Below, piece after piece: positions 4,878-5,280 of a stretch of DNA of 5,280 nt. This DNA is from Actinomycetota bacterium (GTDB taxonomy: Bacteria > Actinomycetota > Actinomycetes > S36-B12 > UBA5976). Positions within the stretch are counted from its first letter, which is position 1. Each line of letters begins with the position of its first letter. The DNA is taken from the NCBI GenBank assembly GCA_009923375.1, contig RFTO01000095.1, positions 1 through 5,280 on the forward strand, written 5' to 3'. A model generated the notes under the pieces. The model was not told where the DNA came from and made no database searches. It was given only the letters and a program-made list of their open reading frames with translations. The position numbers and the translations under genes were made by a program.

Positions 4878-5280
4878 TTACTTAGTGAAGTACTTGCTGG
4901 CCACAGCGGCGACATCCCAGCGGGTCTTGCCTGTGGCTTGGTCCTTCACGCGGTAAGCCGGCACGTAGATGGTGCGCCCGTGCGCATCGACCACCTGCAT
5001 ATATGAAGGTGTCGGGTCGCTGACTGTGACTGCTGTGAGCACTCCTTGCAGATTCTGCGGATCTGGGTTGTTGTCGGTGCTGCCTTGCGGTGACACCACT
5101 CCTGAATCAATGGCGATGACGCCGAGGGTTGGATCCCACACCTGTTGCGCGGCCACGTTAGCCCACTGTGAGTCGTGGGTGCGCTGGACCGCGTCGACGG
5201 CGCCGATGATGTCGTAATCAACCACCTTCACCAATGGTGCGTAACTACCGCTGACCGAGATGAGCTCAAGCTGCGCTGCA
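4878..5280 (-). CDS. unknown protein upstream of pabB, C-terminal part only
   Basis: I do not recognise this protein. The minus-strand frame is open from the right edge to a TAA at 4880-4878, giving 134 visible C-terminal residues. A TTG at 5234 could be read as a start, but the frame continues sensibly above it (LELISVSGSYAPLVKVVDYD) and no ribosome site precedes that TTG, so the gene most likely begins outside the window. The visible part has no membrane segment. It has a helical-looking stretch (AVDAVQRTHDSQWANVAAQQ), an Asp/Asn/Pro-rich linker (STDNNPDPQNL), and an end reading RTIYVPAYRVKD, GKTRWDVAAVASKYFTK. The strand-rich end with VPAYR and a terminal aromatic resembles C-terminal domains of actinobacterial secreted or lipoproteins as I remember them; this is a weak impression. 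The stop is 24 bases before pabB with no terminator between, so it may be in the same transcript, though nothing links it to folate chemistry. Confidence 0.7.
   Translation of the reverse strand, partial: AAQLELISVSGSYAPLVKVVDYDIIGAVDAVQRTHDSQWANVAAQQVWDPTLGVIAIDSGVVSPQGSTDNNPDPQNLQGVLTAVTVSDPTPSYMQVVDAHGRTIYVPAYRVKDQATGKTRWDVAAVASKYFTK

Noticed and set aside
3819..5006. Several + strand open frames of 60-165 codons opposite pabB and pabC
   Set aside because: They are antisense to genes with full sets of motifs, lack ribosome sites, and are expected by chance in GC-rich DNA.
1..5280. CRISPR arrays, insertion sequences, toxin-antitoxin or defence systems
   Set aside because: No spaced direct repeats, transposase or nuclease motifs, or paired small genes were found on either strand.

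Overview
The window looks like chromosomal DNA from a high-GC, SsgB-bearing actinobacterium (Actinomycetota). The evidence is a clear SsgB-family protein, a tRNA without an encoded CCA end, a typical actinobacterial short-form pabB-pabC pair, GAGGT/GAAAGG ribosome sites and a probable leaderless gene. SsgB is known mainly from sporulating or morphologically complex actinomycetes. The genus cannot be read from the sequence. From memory, ssgB lies near an aminotransferase class IV/chorismate-binding pair in Streptomyces as well, so the right half resembles an old conserved neighbourhood rather than a mobile one.

Layout, left half (1-2165, + strand): the 3' part of an M1-family zinc aminopeptidase gene enters across the left edge and ends at 1311. 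A 128-base gap follows. It holds a 10-bp perfect palindrome, a weak hairpin with a T-rich tail, and a -10-like TATGCT placed for leaderless transcription. Next is a 241-residue membrane-anchored protein of unknown function (1440-2165).

Centre (2185-2462): a tRNA-Val(CAC) gene lies on the minus strand, convergent with the unknown gene and divergent from ssgB. The 164 bases between the tRNA and ssgB hold no convincing gene. They contain nested inverted repeats, two of which are mutually exclusive.

Right half: ssgB (2463-2888, +) converges on a minus-strand cluster. The two stop codons at the convergence, for ssgB and pabC, are the outer ends of one shared palindrome (2886-2910). The minus-strand cluster reads, in order of transcription: an unknown gene that runs off the right edge (4878-5280), then pabB (3789-4853), then pabC (2908-3783). 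PabB and PabC act in sequence to turn chorismate plus ammonia into p-aminobenzoate for folate. The amidotransferase subunit PabA is not in the window. pabB and pabC are 5 bases apart and the pabC ribosome site sits in the last codons of pabB, so they are almost certainly one operon.

Base composition differs across the window. Four hand-counted 60-base rows give about 53% GC in the aminopeptidase gene and about 65% in the pab genes. No transposase, integrase, CRISPR array, phage gene or defence system is visible. I see no convincing new multi-gene system. The items most worth checking are the structured ssgB leader, the unknown membrane protein, the unknown gene upstream of pabB, and the shared stop-codon palindrome.
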